From JBKBKN01 sp046294625 (GTDB lineage: Bacteria > Bacteroidota > Bacteroidia > M30B66), in the NCBI GenBank assembly GCA_046294625.1, contig JBKBKN010000026.1, positions 1-38,525 of the forward strand: a stretch of 38,525 nucleotides of DNA, given 5' to 3'. Of this stretch, positions 1 to 9,074 are shown in pieces. How positions within the stretch are numbered: the first letter of the stretch is position 1; each line of letters opens with the position of its first letter. The notes beneath the pieces are model-generated. The model did no database searches. It saw only the letters and a program-made list of their open reading frames with translations, and was not told the origin of the DNA. The position numbers were made by a program, and so were the translations under genes.

Positions 1-2282
1 GCCAACAACCGGTACAGCCAACTGTGGCTTGCTATGAAACAGCTACATTCAATACAGAAATCTGTGATTGGGTAGTTTCAGGTCAACAACCAGTACAACC
101 AACTGTGGCTTGCTACGAAACAGCTGTTTTCAATGAAGAGACCTGTGCTTGGGAAGTATCTGGTGAAATGCCAGCTCAACCAACATTGGCTTGCTATGAA
201 TCAGCAGAGTTCAATACACAAACATGTGAGTGGGATGTAACAGGTGAGCCTAATGCACCGATTGTAACTGAAGCTGTTGAATGTGACAGTTATACTTGGT
301 CAGTGAATGGCATAACCTATGCTGAGAGCGGTCAGTATACTTACTTTGTTGATTGTCAGGATTATATTTTGAATCTTGCCATTAACAGCAGTACATCGTT
401 GTTGGTGATTAATCAAACTATCAATGAAGGCGAAATCTTTGTGTATGATGGAATCAGCTATTCTGTTCAAGGTACGTATAATATCAATGGATTGAATGAA
501 TTTGGATGTCCTGCACCGATTCAGATTAACCTGACAGTGATTCCAACGCCTCCGGGTGATGGCTGTTATGCAGTTGCTGTGGTTGATTATAACCAAGGAC
601 TTACTAAATTGGGTACACCTGTAAATCCTGAGCGTAGCATTGTAACTAACATCTTAGGAGCGCCTGATGGTCAGAATCCTGCAATCATTGCACCGGTTCA
701 GAATTTCTTCTCTCTAGGTTTCGGAGGTTATGTGATTGCGTCTTTCGGAGAGCCTATTGCGAATGGTCCCGGAGCTGATATCAAGATTTGGGAATCATCT
801 GCAAGTCCAAATGCAGAAAGAGCCAGAGTGGAAGTATCTCAGGATGGAGTGAATTTCTTCCCTGTGGGTGAAGTATCTATGACAGGTACAGTAGATTTTG
901 GTCATGTATTTAATGACTATGTACTATATGTAAAAGTAGTGGATATCAGCAACCCTGCTCAATTTAGCAACAATCAGGTTTCTGATGGCTACGACGTGGA
1001 TGCATTAGAGTGTCTGCATGGAAAGTACATTTTCCCAGGATGCTATGCTACCACCGTAGTAAGCACTAAACAAGGCAAAACAGCCTTAGGTAACAATGTA
1101 CCTGCTGTGAGAAGCAACGCTGAATTTGCTTTAGGTGAGCCTAAGCCATCTATTGTTGGAACAGTTAACTTCTACTCTTTAGGTTTTGGTGGCGATATCA
1201 CATTGAAGTTTGATTACCCAATTGCGAATGGCCCAGGACACGATCTTCGTGTAGGCGAAGTTACCTGGAACTACACTTGTGGTCAGTATCCTGAAATTGC
1301 TGATGTATTTGCATCTCAAGATGGTGTAAACTTCGTGTACCTAGGCAGCAGCTGTCATGGTGGTACTTTTGATCTTGGTCCTTTGTCTTGGGCACTTTAT
1401 GTGAAAATCGTTGATGCATCTGACGCATCTTTATTCCCACAAAACAATGGTAGCGATGGTTACGATGTGAGTGGTGTAGAGTGTCTGAATGGCATTGAGT
1501 CTAACCCGGGTGATGATGGTCTGGTTGGTTGTTCGGCTCAAACCATGATTGATTATTCACCAGGATTAACCAAAATCAATACACCGATATCTGCAAATAG
1601 AAATGATCCAAGCAAAGCTTTAGGCTTACCTCAGAATGATGACTCGTTCAATTTCGTTTCACTTGGATTTGGCGGTTCATTAACCCTACGTTTTGACTAT
1701 GTTATCTTCAATCAGCCTGGTGATGATATTCAGGTTATTGAAACCAGCTTTGGAAACCCAAAATGCAACAATTACCCTGAGCATGCTAAGATTGCCGTAT
1801 CAATGGACAACATCAATTATGTTGATTTAGGTGAGATATGTCTTGATGGAACAGTTGACTTAGGTTCGGTACCTTATACTCAGTATGTTCGTATTACGGA
1901 TATTTCCAACAAGAACAGCTCTCGTTTTGCTTCTGTTCAGACCAGCGATGGATACGATGTGGATGCGGTGTTAGCCATTGGATATTGCTTCGAAGCTACC
2001 CCACGCTTTATGAACGACAATATCGAAAGAAGAGTGGATGCAGTGCTTCAACCAAACCCGGCAAAAGATTTCACCGTGTTGAATCTGACCGGAACCAATG
2101 CGAATGAAAACTGGAACATCCAGATCATGGATGCAGCAGGTCGCTTGCTCATGAACAACCAATTCAAATCAACCGATGGCAATACGCAGTATCGCATCGA
2201 TGTTCAAGATTTTGCAATGGGTGTTTATCTTGTAGTTGCCAGCAACGGTGACCAGAAAATCGTTCAACGTTTGGTGCGCTAA
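1..2282 (+). CDS. Repeat-rich secreted surface protein with T9SS type A sorting domain (5' truncated)
   Basis: The reading frame is open from the window edge (first full codon at base 3), so the true start and signal peptide lie outside. Order of parts: three 27-residue Cys-containing repeats (bases 3-245); a linker with one Ig-like stretch; three homologous modules of about 150 residues starting near bases 561, 1038 and 1527, each with an LGFGG motif, a short GPG- or PGDD-type acidic turn and a closing SDGYDV; and a C-terminal sorting domain from about base 2040 (PNPAKDF, then GVYLVV, ending KIVQRLVR). The sorting domain is typical of T9SS type A cargo, which is exported across the outer membrane and attached to the surface or released. 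The modules resemble galactose-binding-like adhesive domains, but that is inference. A terminator follows directly, so this is the last gene of its unit. The function is probably adhesion or matrix; no enzyme motif is visible. Confidence 0.88.
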   Translation, partial: QQPVQPTVACYETATFNTEICDWVVSGQQPVQPTVACYETAVFNEETCAWEVSGEMPAQPTLACYESAEFNTQTCEWDVTGEPNAPIVTEAVECDSYTWSVNGITYAESGQYTYFVDCQDYILNLAINSSTSLLVINQTINEGEIFVYDGISYSVQGTYNINGLNEFGCPAPIQINLTVIPTPPGDGCYAVAVVDYNQGLTKLGTPVNPERSIVTNILGAPDGQNPAIIAPVQNFFSLGFGGYVIASFGEPIANGPGADIKIWESSASPNAERARVEVSQDGVNFFPVGEVSMTGTVDFGHVFNDYVLYVKVVDISNPAQFSNNQVSDGYDVDALECLHGKYIFPGCYATTVVSTKQGKTALGNNVPAVRSNAEFALGEPKPSIVGTVNFYSLGFGGDITLKFDYPIANGPGHDLRVGEVTWNYTCGQYPEIADVFASQDGVNFVYLGSSCHGGTFDLGPLSWALYVKIVDASDASLFPQNNGSDGYDVSGVECLNGIESNPGDDGLVGCSAQTMIDYSPGLTKINTPISANRNDPSKALGLPQNDDSFNFVSLGFGGSLTLRFDYVIFNQPGDDIQVIETSFGNPKCNNYPEHAKIAVSMDNINYVDLGEICLDGTVDLGSVPYTQYVRITDISNKNSSRFASVQTSDGYDVDAVLAIGYCFEATPRFMNDNIERRVDAVLQPNPAKDFTVLNLTGTNANENWNIQIMDAAGRLLMNNQFKSTDGNTQYRIDVQDFAMGVYLVVASNGDQKIVQRLVR
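3..245 (+). repeat. Three tandem 81-bp coding repeats
   Basis: Three in-frame units of exactly 81 bp (3-83, 84-164, 165-245) encode 27-residue repeats built on the pattern P-V-Q-P-T-V-A-C-Y-E-T-A, then F-N, C, W and S/T-G. The first two units are closer to each other at DNA level than to the third, which points to a recent duplication. The array probably continues upstream of the window. Each unit has two cysteines, so a disulfide in each repeat is possible. Confidence 0.93.
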
Positions 2283-2310
2283 TCTGTTTTCAACAACAAC
2301 CAAATAGCAA

Positions 2311-2345
2311 AGCTGCCGCATCTGAAAAGGTGCGGCAGTTTTTTT
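2311..2345 (+). terminator. Rho-independent terminator after the T9SS surface protein
   Basis: CTGCCGCA (2313-2320) pairs perfectly with TGCGGCAG (2331-2338) across a 10-nt loop, followed by seven T (2339-2345). It sits about 30 bases after the stop codon and before the clpB promoter region. Confidence 0.92.
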
Positions 2346-2366
2346 ATGAAGTTTATTTCGGCTAAT

Positions 2367-2379
2367 TGTCAAATTGACA
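2367..2379. promoter_or_regulatory. 13-bp palindrome upstream of clpB
   Basis: TGTCAAATTGACA is a perfect 6-1-6 inverted repeat about 100 bases before clpB and just upstream of the candidate promoter. It is not the CIRCE/HrcA element. It could be an operator for a heat-shock or stress regulator; this is inferred from position only. Confidence 0.35.
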
Positions 2380-2385
2380 GTTTTC

Positions 2386-2419
2386 TTGCAATTAAACCGC
2401 CAAATTGTCTCTATATTTG
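2386..2419 (+). promoter_or_regulatory. Candidate Bacteroidota-type promoter of clpB
   Basis: TATATTTG at 2412-2419 matches the TAnnTTTG -7 consensus of the Bacteroidota primary sigma factor exactly. A TTG at 2386-2388 lies 23 bases upstream, at the long end of the accepted spacing. The leader to the ATG at 2480 is about 55 bases and ends in an A-rich CAACAACAAC stretch without Shine-Dalgarno, as is usual in this phylum. Confidence 0.5.
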
Positions 2420-2479
2420 AGTTAAATTCCTTTGGCTAAAATATTGTTATGCATCAATGGTTAAAAAAACAACAACAAC

Positions 2480-5089
2480 ATGAATTTGAATAATTTCACC
2501 ATCAAGTCGCAAGAAGCCGTGCAACATGCACAGCAACTTGCCATGACTTCCGGGCATCAGGCTCTAGAGAATGCACACTTGCTGAAAGGTTTATTTCACG
2601 CCGATCCGCAATTGATGGACTATATTTTTAAGAAAACCGGCATCAATAAATCGGTTATTGAAAAGGTACTTGAGGGTATTTTGCAGTCTTATCCTAAAGT
2701 AAGCGGTGGGCAAACCTATTTGGGACAATCAGCACAGCAAAGTTTGCAACAAGCCGATGTGCTCCGCAACGAGATGAAAGATGAATTCGTTACACTTGAG
2801 CACATTCTCATGGGAATCGTGAAAGGAAGCGATCCTGTGGCCAGAATGCTTAAAGATAATGGCATCACCTTCGATGGACTTAAGAAAACAGTAGAAGAAT
2901 TGCGTAAGGGCAGTAGGGTGACCAGTCAAACATCTGAAGATACCTATAATGCCTTAGGAAAATATGCTAAAAACTTAAATGATCTGGCCCGAAATGGTAA
3001 GCTTGATCCGGTGATTGGCCGCGATGAAGAAATTCGCAGAGTTTTACAGATTCTTTCTCGCCGCACTAAAAACAACCCTATCTTGATTGGTGAACCTGGT
3101 GTGGGTAAAACCGCCATTGCTGAAGGACTTGCACATAGAATTGTCAATGGTGATGTGCCTGAAAATCTAAAGCAAAAATTGATTTTCTCACTCGATATGG
3201 GTGCTCTGATTGCAGGTGCTAAGTATAAAGGTGAGTTTGAAGAACGTTTAAAATCAGTTGTTAAAGAAGTGATTGATTCTGAAGGTGATATTGTGCTCTT
3301 TATAGACGAAATTCATACCCTAGTAGGAGCGGGAGGGGGAGAAGGGGCTATGGATGCAGCCAATATATTGAAACCAGCACTTTCGCGTGGTGAGTTGAGA
3401 GCCATTGGTGCTACAACATTGAATGAGTATCAAAAGTATTTCGAAAAAGATAAAGCCTTGGAGCGCCGCTTCCAGAAAGTGCTTATCGATGAACCCGATG
3501 CACAGGATGCAATCTCCATTCTCCGAGGTCTGAAAGAAAAGTATGAAAATCACCATCAGGTGATGATTAAGGATGAAGCCATCATTGCTGCTGTGGAGCT
3601 TTCTCAGCGCTATATTAATGATCGCTTTTTGCCCGATAAGGCCATTGACCTGATTGATGAAGCGGCTTCGAAACTGCGTATGGAGATCAATTCGTTGCCC
3701 GAAGAGCTAGACGAATTGGAACGTAAAATTCGTCAATTGGAGATTGAACGGGAAGCTATCAAGCGAGAAAATGACACTAAAAAACTAGAGTTATTGAACG
3801 AAGAAATTGCTAACCTGGATGAAGAACGCAAAAGCCTAAAAAGTCGTTGGCAAGCCGAACGCGATATTGTGGAAGAAATTCAGCAAAGTAAAACGCTGAT
3901 TGAGCAATATAAACTGGAAGCAGAACAAGCAGAAAGAAGCGGCGATTTTGGAAAAGTTGCTGAGTTGCGTTATGGTAAAATTAAAGATGCGGAACAGAAG
4001 GTAGAAACACTCAAACAGCAATTGTCGGCAACACAAATGGGTAAGGCCATGATAAAAGAAGAAGTAGATGCTGAAGATATTGCCGGAGTGGTAAGCCGTT
4101 GGACGGGCATTCCAATTACCCGCATGCTGCAAAGCGAACGCGAAAAATTGCTCCACCTGGAAGATGAATTACACAAACGTGTAATAGGGCAGGATGAAGC
4201 CATTGTAGCTGTGTCAGATGCTATTCGCAGAAGCCGATCAGGATTGCAAGATCCGAAAAAGCCCATTGGTTCATTTATATTCTTGGGAACAACCGGAGTG
4301 GGTAAAACGGAATTGGCAAAAGCGCTGGCGGAATTTCTGTTTAACAATGATGCTGCCATGACCCGAATCGACATGAGCGAATACCAAGAACGTCATAGTG
4401 TATCGCGATTGGTAGGAGCACCTCCGGGATATGTAGGTTACGATGAAGGTGGACAACTCACCGAAGCTGTTCGTCGCAAACCATACAGTGTGATTTTACT
4501 CGATGAGATTGAGAAAGCACATCCTGATGTTTTCAATGTGCTGCTTCAAGTGCTCGATGATGGTCGCTTGACCGACAATAAAGGCCGGGTGGTGAATTTC
4601 AAAAACACCATCATCATCATGACATCCAATATCGGCTCACACATCATACAGGAAACCTATGATGAAATGCCGCTGGCTTTGCCGGAAGAAGTATCTGCCA
4701 AAGCAAAAAGTAAGGTGTTCGAATTATTGCGAAAAACGTTACGTCCGGAGTTTTTGAATCGAATTGATGACATCATCATGTTTAGCCCGCTCACAAGAAA
4801 AGACGTGGAAGAAATTGTGAGATTACAATTCGAACAAGTGAAAAAGTTGCTTAAAGAGCAAGGCTTTGAGTTGGAAGCTACACAAGAAGCCATAGACTGG
4901 ATAGCTCAATTAGGTTTCGACCCGCAGTATGGTGCAAGACCGGTGAAACGTGTGTTTCAGCGTAAAGTGTTGAACGAATTGAGCAAGTACATTCTTGCCG
5001 GAAAGGTGGATAGAGAGCATCCAATTGTACTCGATATGTTTGATGGTGAGCTCGTGTTCAGAAAGCCACTGGAACAAGAGAAAGCGTAA
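2480..5089 (+). CDS. clpB: ATP-dependent disaggregase ClpB
   Basis: This is a cytoplasmic Hsp100 chaperone that, with DnaK, pulls proteins out of aggregates. At 869 residues it has the usual full length. Visible parts in order: N-terminal Clp_N repeats (about 1-150); AAA+ module 1 with Walker A GEPGVGKT near residue 203 and Walker B VLFIDEIHTL near 274; a long charged coiled-coil M domain (about 400-530), which separates ClpB from ClpA and ClpC; AAA+ module 2 with GTTGVGKT near residue 600 and VILLDEIEKAHPDVFN near 672; and the ClpB C-terminal domain with the GARPVKR sensor-2 motif. No ClpP-binding IGF/L loop is evident. It stands alone between terminators, with its own promoter region, which suits independent stress control. 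Confidence 0.98.
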   Translation: MNLNNFTIKSQEAVQHAQQLAMTSGHQALENAHLLKGLFHADPQLMDYIFKKTGINKSVIEKVLEGILQSYPKVSGGQTYLGQSAQQSLQQADVLRNEMKDEFVTLEHILMGIVKGSDPVARMLKDNGITFDGLKKTVEELRKGSRVTSQTSEDTYNALGKYAKNLNDLARNGKLDPVIGRDEEIRRVLQILSRRTKNNPILIGEPGVGKTAIAEGLAHRIVNGDVPENLKQKLIFSLDMGALIAGAKYKGEFEERLKSVVKEVIDSEGDIVLFIDEIHTLVGAGGGEGAMDAANILKPALSRGELRAIGATTLNEYQKYFEKDKALERRFQKVLIDEPDAQDAISILRGLKEKYENHHQVMIKDEAIIAAVELSQRYINDRFLPDKAIDLIDEAASKLRMEINSLPEELDELERKIRQLEIEREAIKRENDTKKLELLNEEIANLDEERKSLKSRWQAERDIVEEIQQSKTLIEQYKLEAEQAERSGDFGKVAELRYGKIKDAEQKVETLKQQLSATQMGKAMIKEEVDAEDIAGVVSRWTGIPITRMLQSEREKLLHLEDELHKRVIGQDEAIVAVSDAIRRSRSGLQDPKKPIGSFIFLGTTGVGKTELAKALAEFLFNNDAAMTRIDMSEYQERHSVSRLVGAPPGYVGYDEGGQLTEAVRRKPYSVILLDEIEKAHPDVFNVLLQVLDDGRLTDNKGRVVNFKNTIIIMTSNIGSHIIQETYDEMPLALPEEVSAKAKSKVFELLRKTLRPEFLNRIDDIIMFSPLTRKDVEEIVRLQFEQVKKLLKEQGFELEATQEAIDWIAQLGFDPQYGARPVKRVFQRKVLNELSKYILAGKVDREHPIVLDMFDGELVFRKPLEQEKA

Positions 5090-5107
5090 TTGTTTTCCAC
5101 AAATATT

Positions 5108-5145
5108 AAAAAGCCCCGCATTGATTGTCGATGTGGGGCTTTTTT
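5108..5145. terminator. Bidirectional terminator between clpB and the cbb3 operon
   Basis: GCCCCGCAT (5113-5121) pairs with ATGTGGGGC (5131-5139) with one G-U pair. The stem is flanked by an A run (5108-5112) and a T run (5140-5145), so it can end transcription in both directions. It lies between the convergent ends of clpB (5089) and the leftward operon (5190). Confidence 0.9.
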
Positions 5146-5189
5146 GTTTTCAATATTGCTCATTAATGAGTTTTACAATTTCAGGATTG

Positions 5190-5930
5190 TTATCTTATTT
5201 TCTGATATGTTAATCCCTGTGGTTTGTGGCAGCAAGCCGGCAACTCTTCTTCAGTTTCGGGTGCTTTTGGACTAATGTAGGGAATGCCCAAATTCAATCC
5301 GCGTGCAATCAAAAGCAGCGCCATAAAAGCAATCACAAATGGTTGCGCTTTTCTTATCGTATTACGAATTCTGATACTAATAAAATTGGCCGAATAGCCT
5401 AATGCTGCCATGGCGGGCAATGTTCCCATTCCAAAAATGAACATAAACAGCATAGACCCATAAACGCTCCCGGTGGCAGCGGCAGATGCCAAAGCAAGGT
5501 ACACCAAACCACAAGGAAGAAAACCATTGAGCATGCCGGTCATAAAGCTACTTGCAGGATGACTGCTTCTCAGAAAATATCCAAGCCTTTGTCTTAGAAT
5601 CGATGTAAATGGAGATAACAAACTCGGTTTTCCAAATCTGAATTTTTCGAGTCTTCCGGCTAGGAGTATGAATAATAAAAGTACCCCTAAAATGATGGAG
5701 AGTTTCTGTTGAAAGCCAAAGGCTGTGAATCCGGCACCAATCATTCCCGGAAGTATCCCGATCAAAGCATAGGTGATGGCACGCCCTGTATGATAAAGTA
5801 ATTGTCCATTGAACTTTTGCATGGCTCCCTGTTTGCTGGCAGGCAAGGAAAGCACAATGGGGCCACACATGCCAATGCAATGAAAACTGCCCAAAATACC
5901 CAAACTGAATGCTGCCCAGTAAATCATCAT
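5190..5930 (-). CDS. TauE/SafE-like (COG2836) membrane protein of the cbb3 operon
   Basis: A 246-residue integral membrane protein with about six or seven hydrophobic segments. It has the family's N-terminal HCIGMCGP motif in the first TM region (near residue 17) and a second NGFLPCGLVY motif near the middle. The C-terminus carries an ACCHKP sequence that could bind metal. COG2836 proteins often sit beside cbb3 oxidase assembly genes and are suspected to act in copper or thiol handling; the exact role is unproven. It is the last gene of the operon, four bases after ccoH and before a bidirectional terminator. Two adjacent ATG codons (5930 and 5927) are possible starts. No CcoI-type copper ATPase is present in this window, so this protein may be relevant to metal supply. 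Confidence 0.82.
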   Translation of the reverse strand: MMIYWAAFSLGILGSFHCIGMCGPIVLSLPASKQGAMQKFNGQLLYHTGRAITYALIGILPGMIGAGFTAFGFQQKLSIILGVLLLFILLAGRLEKFRFGKPSLLSPFTSILRQRLGYFLRSSHPASSFMTGMLNGFLPCGLVYLALASAAATGSVYGSMLFMFIFGMGTLPAMAALGYSANFISIRIRNTIRKAQPFVIAFMALLLIARGLNLGIPYISPKAPETEEELPACCHKPQGLTYQKIR

Positions 5931-5934
5931 ATTT

Positions 5935-6378
5935 TTAAGGTATTACAATAGTTTCTTCGTTAAAATAGGAAATGTCGTCCATGATCCACGAAATGAGAAC
6001 TTTATACATTCCCGATTTCAAGGGGGATTTGTTGATTAACATCTCTCCTTCCGAATTCGTGGTAATAGGAAGTTGAACATCCATTCTCTTGTCTGAAGGG
6101 CGAAATAGCTCCACTTGACCGGCAACAGTTTTACCCTGCGGGAATTTTAAAATCAACACTTGATTATTCATCATCAACAATACATTTTCTTGCAATTGAC
6201 TGCTGCGAATCAGCTCTGCTTGTCGTTGCTGATACTTCAGCTCTTGTTCATAGTAATTTGGCGTAACCAAATCGATATTTTGTTGGTAAGTGCTTACCAC
6301 CATCACAACAATGAGCGCTACGAAGGCTGAATAGGCTAGAAATATTCCTGTAGCCCAATTAAATTTCTTTTTCTTCAT
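5935..6378 (-). CDS. ccoH: FixH/CcoH-type cbb3 oxidase assembly protein
   Basis: A 147-residue protein with one N-terminal TM helix (about 9-30) after the basic MKKKKFNW start, then a periplasmic domain with the TPNYYEQELKYQ region typical of FixH proteins and a beta-rich C-terminal part. FixH/CcoH takes part in cbb3 oxidase assembly and stability. The gene overlaps the end of ccoG by 20 bases, consistent with translational coupling, and is followed after four bases by the TauE/SafE-like gene. Confidence 0.9.
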   Translation of the reverse strand: MKKKKFNWATGIFLAYSAFVALIVVMVVSTYQQNIDLVTPNYYEQELKYQQRQAELIRSSQLQENVLLMMNNQVLILKFPQGKTVAGQVELFRPSDKRMDVQLPITTNSEGEMLINKSPLKSGMYKVLISWIMDDISYFNEETIVIP

Positions 6379-7816
6379 CCCTGTCTTTGTTTATTAGCTG
6401 TTTTTGATTATCGTTTACACTCACCTTACCGGTGCCCAGAAAAGTGGTTTCAACCGTTTTTAATAATTGTTCATTTTCGAAAATGCCAAGTTTTATTTTG
6501 GTTTTTCGCTCTTTTAATGAGTCACGGTGTATGATTACAAAGAACTCACCTGAGGCAATTTCGGCATTGCTCAGATGCATTTTATGATTACCCACCATCC
6601 TGATTTCACCTTTAGGTTCGATAAGCTCGATGCGTGCATCATATTCTTTTCGTGTTTTATTGACAATCTTGATGTTATACAAATTGCTGATGTGATTTTC
6701 ACCTTCTAGGTGATAGAGCATGCCTGGTGTGCGAAGGATGGTGGCATCGAAATCGCCGCGTTTTGTGAATCCGAATCCAAGACTAACAATTAATGCAAGT
6801 AATACCACACTGTAACCAATTATTCTTGGTGTAACTTTTAGCTTTTCACCTTTGGCAATGTTAGCCTCAGATGCATAGCGAATAAGCCCTGTTGGTAATC
6901 CTACTTTATCCATTACATTGTTGCAGGCATCGATGCATGCTGTGCAATTAACACATTCGAGTTGAGTGCCGTTTCGAATATCTATTCCTGTTGGGCAAAC
7001 TTTCACACACATGGCGCAATCCACACAATCGCCAAGACTTCGAGTTTCATTTTTCTTCAGGTGGCCACGGGGCTCTCCTCGCACATAATCATAGGCCACC
7101 ACAATGGAATTTTTGTCAAGTAAAACACCTTGCAATCTTCCATAAGGGCACACCACCAGACAAACCTGTTCACGAAACCAATAAAAAACAAAGAAAAATA
7201 CTCCTGTAAAAAGTAGTAGTGCCATAAAGCTGCCTAAGTGCATGCTCATTGGTTCGGCAATCATCTGAAAGAGTTTGTCTTTGCTGATGATATAAGCCAA
7301 AAAGGTATTGGCAATGATAAATGAAACAATAAAAAATATGCTTGCTTTGGTCACGCGCTTGATGATTTTCTCACGATTCCATGGCATGGCCTTCAATGCT
7401 CTTTGCTTGTTAGCATCACCTTCGATCCAGTATTCAATTTTGCGGAATACCATTTCCATAAATACGGTTTGTGGGCAAGCCCATCCACAAAACAAACGTC
7501 CGAATATGGCAGTGAACAGCACAATGAACACCAAAAAGGTGAGCATGGATAGCATGAACAGAAAGAAATCCTGCGGACGAAAAAGAAACCCTAATATAAT
7601 AAACTTTCGTTCAAGCACATTGAGCAAAATAATGGGCTCTCCATTTATCTTGATAAAAGGGAGGGAAAAGAAAACTATAAGATAAACAATGCTGGCATAG
7701 GTTCGTAAGTTGTAAAATTTTCCTTTTGGCTTCATTGCGTAAATCCAAGCCCTTTTTCCTTTCTTGTCTATCGTGGTGATGCTGTCACGAAACGACTCAT
7801 CCTTCAATGGTTCCAT
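6359..7816 (-). CDS. ccoG: Cytochrome c oxidase accessory protein CcoG (polyferredoxin)
   Basis: A 485-residue membrane iron-sulfur protein. TM segments lie near residues 38-58, 85-110, 160-180, 195-215 and 340-360. The GWACPQTVFMEMVFRKIEYW motif after TM2 is diagnostic. Two 4Fe-4S motifs follow at about 262-300 (DCVDCAMCVKVCP and ECVNCTACIDAC). The C-terminal part has the Ig-like fold region of the family, here continued by a basic/acidic tail. CcoG acts in cbb3 assembly; work on the Rhodobacter protein suggests a copper-reducing role. It follows ccoP after 56 bases and overlaps ccoH. Confidence 0.96.
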   Translation of the reverse strand: MEPLKDESFRDSITTIDKKGKRAWIYAMKPKGKFYNLRTYASIVYLIVFFSLPFIKINGEPIILLNVLERKFIILGFLFRPQDFFLFMLSMLTFLVFIVLFTAIFGRLFCGWACPQTVFMEMVFRKIEYWIEGDANKQRALKAMPWNREKIIKRVTKASIFFIVSFIIANTFLAYIISKDKLFQMIAEPMSMHLGSFMALLLFTGVFFFVFYWFREQVCLVVCPYGRLQGVLLDKNSIVVAYDYVRGEPRGHLKKNETRSLGDCVDCAMCVKVCPTGIDIRNGTQLECVNCTACIDACNNVMDKVGLPTGLIRYASEANIAKGEKLKVTPRIIGYSVVLLALIVSLGFGFTKRGDFDATILRTPGMLYHLEGENHISNLYNIKIVNKTRKEYDARIELIEPKGEIRMVGNHKMHLSNAEIASGEFFVIIHRDSLKERKTKIKLGIFENEQLLKTVETTFLGTGKVSVNDNQKQLINKDRDEEKEI

Positions 7817-7872
7817 CTTTTTATTATTTAAACATTGGAAAGAGCTCTTTCACCCTTCCCGTTGCAAATCGC

Positions 7873-9048
7873 TTAAATTTCTGTACCTTCGTTTTTAGCT
7901 TCTTCTGATAATGCATCAGCACTGGTAGTTTCTTCTACCCATTTTTCTCCCTGAGGTGCTTTTGCATTAGGCGGATTGCTTCCTCTCAATGAATAAATAT
8001 AGCTGGCAAGGTCTTGAATTTCATTCGGTTTCAACACACTTTGCCACGCAATCATACCTTTTGCAGGTATTCCGTATTTAATAGATTTGAATATATCGCG
8101 GACACTTCCTCCATGCAGCCAATAATCGTCTGTCAGATTGGGGCCAATACTATTACCTTCACCCTTTTCGCCATGACACGAGCTGCAATTATTATCCATG
8201 AATATTTTTTTACCATTGGCTAAAGCCGAAGCTTCATTAACAAACACTACAGTATTTTCATCAACGTTTGCAGCTGCAAATTTGATGTACTCTTGTTTCA
8301 AACGTTCGCCTTCTGCCATTTGGGCTTGATATTCCTGTTCTTGCGATGGGCCAGTGCGGAGCACATGGAAATGGAAAATATAAACCACACTAAAGGAAAT
8401 GGTGAAATAGAACATGTATTTCCACCATGGAGGTAAATTATTATCCAATTCTTTGATACCATCATATTCATGGTCGGTCATTACTTCAGCTTCGCGCTCC
8501 ACAGGCACAGCATCAGTGAGCTTTTTGTTCATCCATGTCCAGTTTATATTGATTATCGGTTTAGGTTTTTCTTCGACAGTGGCAACATATCCTAAGCCTT
8601 TCAATAAATCCTTTACACTGCTAACGAGGACAAGTATGATTAAAAATTCAACCACAATTACTGCAATCATGGTGTAAAACAAATAGGTGTCCATACCCGC
8701 AATTCCAGCATCAACCGCTGATGATGTATTCGTTGACTGAGCTATTACGCTGTTCTTGGTCACAGACATAGAGAGGCCAACAAGGATAATAGCAAGAGAA
8801 GAATTCCCCTTCTTTCTACCCGAATCGGCTATGTTTTTTAAAGTAGAAGACAGGCTGACAATCACAAAGAGCAGGACGATGATGATGGTCAACAGTGTTA
8901 TGAAAGTGACATTAGTAATAAGTTCAGAAGTCGCTGCAGTGGCACTTTGCGCCATCAGCGTTGGAGTGGTGATGGGGAGTAAAAAGGCTGCTGCCATTGC
9001 AGCGAGCAGCCTTTTGCAGCGTTGAGTGGATGATGAATATTTTATCAT
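7873..9048 (-). CDS. ccoP: cbb3 oxidase subunit III CcoP, single-haem form with extended N-terminus
   Basis: A membrane-anchored c-type cytochrome that feeds electrons to the CcoNO core. The protein is 391 residues. It has hydrophobic stretches near 15-33, 41-66, 84-105 and 120-145, the CcoP N-terminal domain (DGIKELDNNLPPWWKYMFY, about 195-213, followed by a TM), and one CSSCH haem c site at 288-292 with a distal Met in KGMIAWQ. Proteobacterial CcoP has two haem sites; a single site is common in Bacteroidota. The N-terminal 100 or so residues before the usual CcoP start look like an additional signal/TM section. The acidic C-terminal tail after the cytochrome fold has no clear function. Confidence 0.95.
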   Translation of the reverse strand: MIKYSSSTQRCKRLLAAMAAAFLLPITTPTLMAQSATAATSELITNVTFITLLTIIIVLLFVIVSLSSTLKNIADSGRKKGNSSLAIILVGLSMSVTKNSVIAQSTNTSSAVDAGIAGMDTYLFYTMIAVIVVEFLIILVLVSSVKDLLKGLGYVATVEEKPKPIININWTWMNKKLTDAVPVEREAEVMTDHEYDGIKELDNNLPPWWKYMFYFTISFSVVYIFHFHVLRTGPSQEQEYQAQMAEGERLKQEYIKFAAANVDENTVVFVNEASALANGKKIFMDNNCSSCHGEKGEGNSIGPNLTDDYWLHGGSVRDIFKSIKYGIPAKGMIAWQSVLKPNEIQDLASYIYSLRGSNPPNAKAPQGEKWVEETTSADALSEEAKNEGTEI

Positions 9049-9074
9049 AATTTTCTGATTTAGTATTAAAATGA

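Noticed and set aside
4041..4374. Dense reverse-strand open frames inside clpB
   Set aside because: They follow from codon usage of the ClpB frame and carry no recognisable domain.
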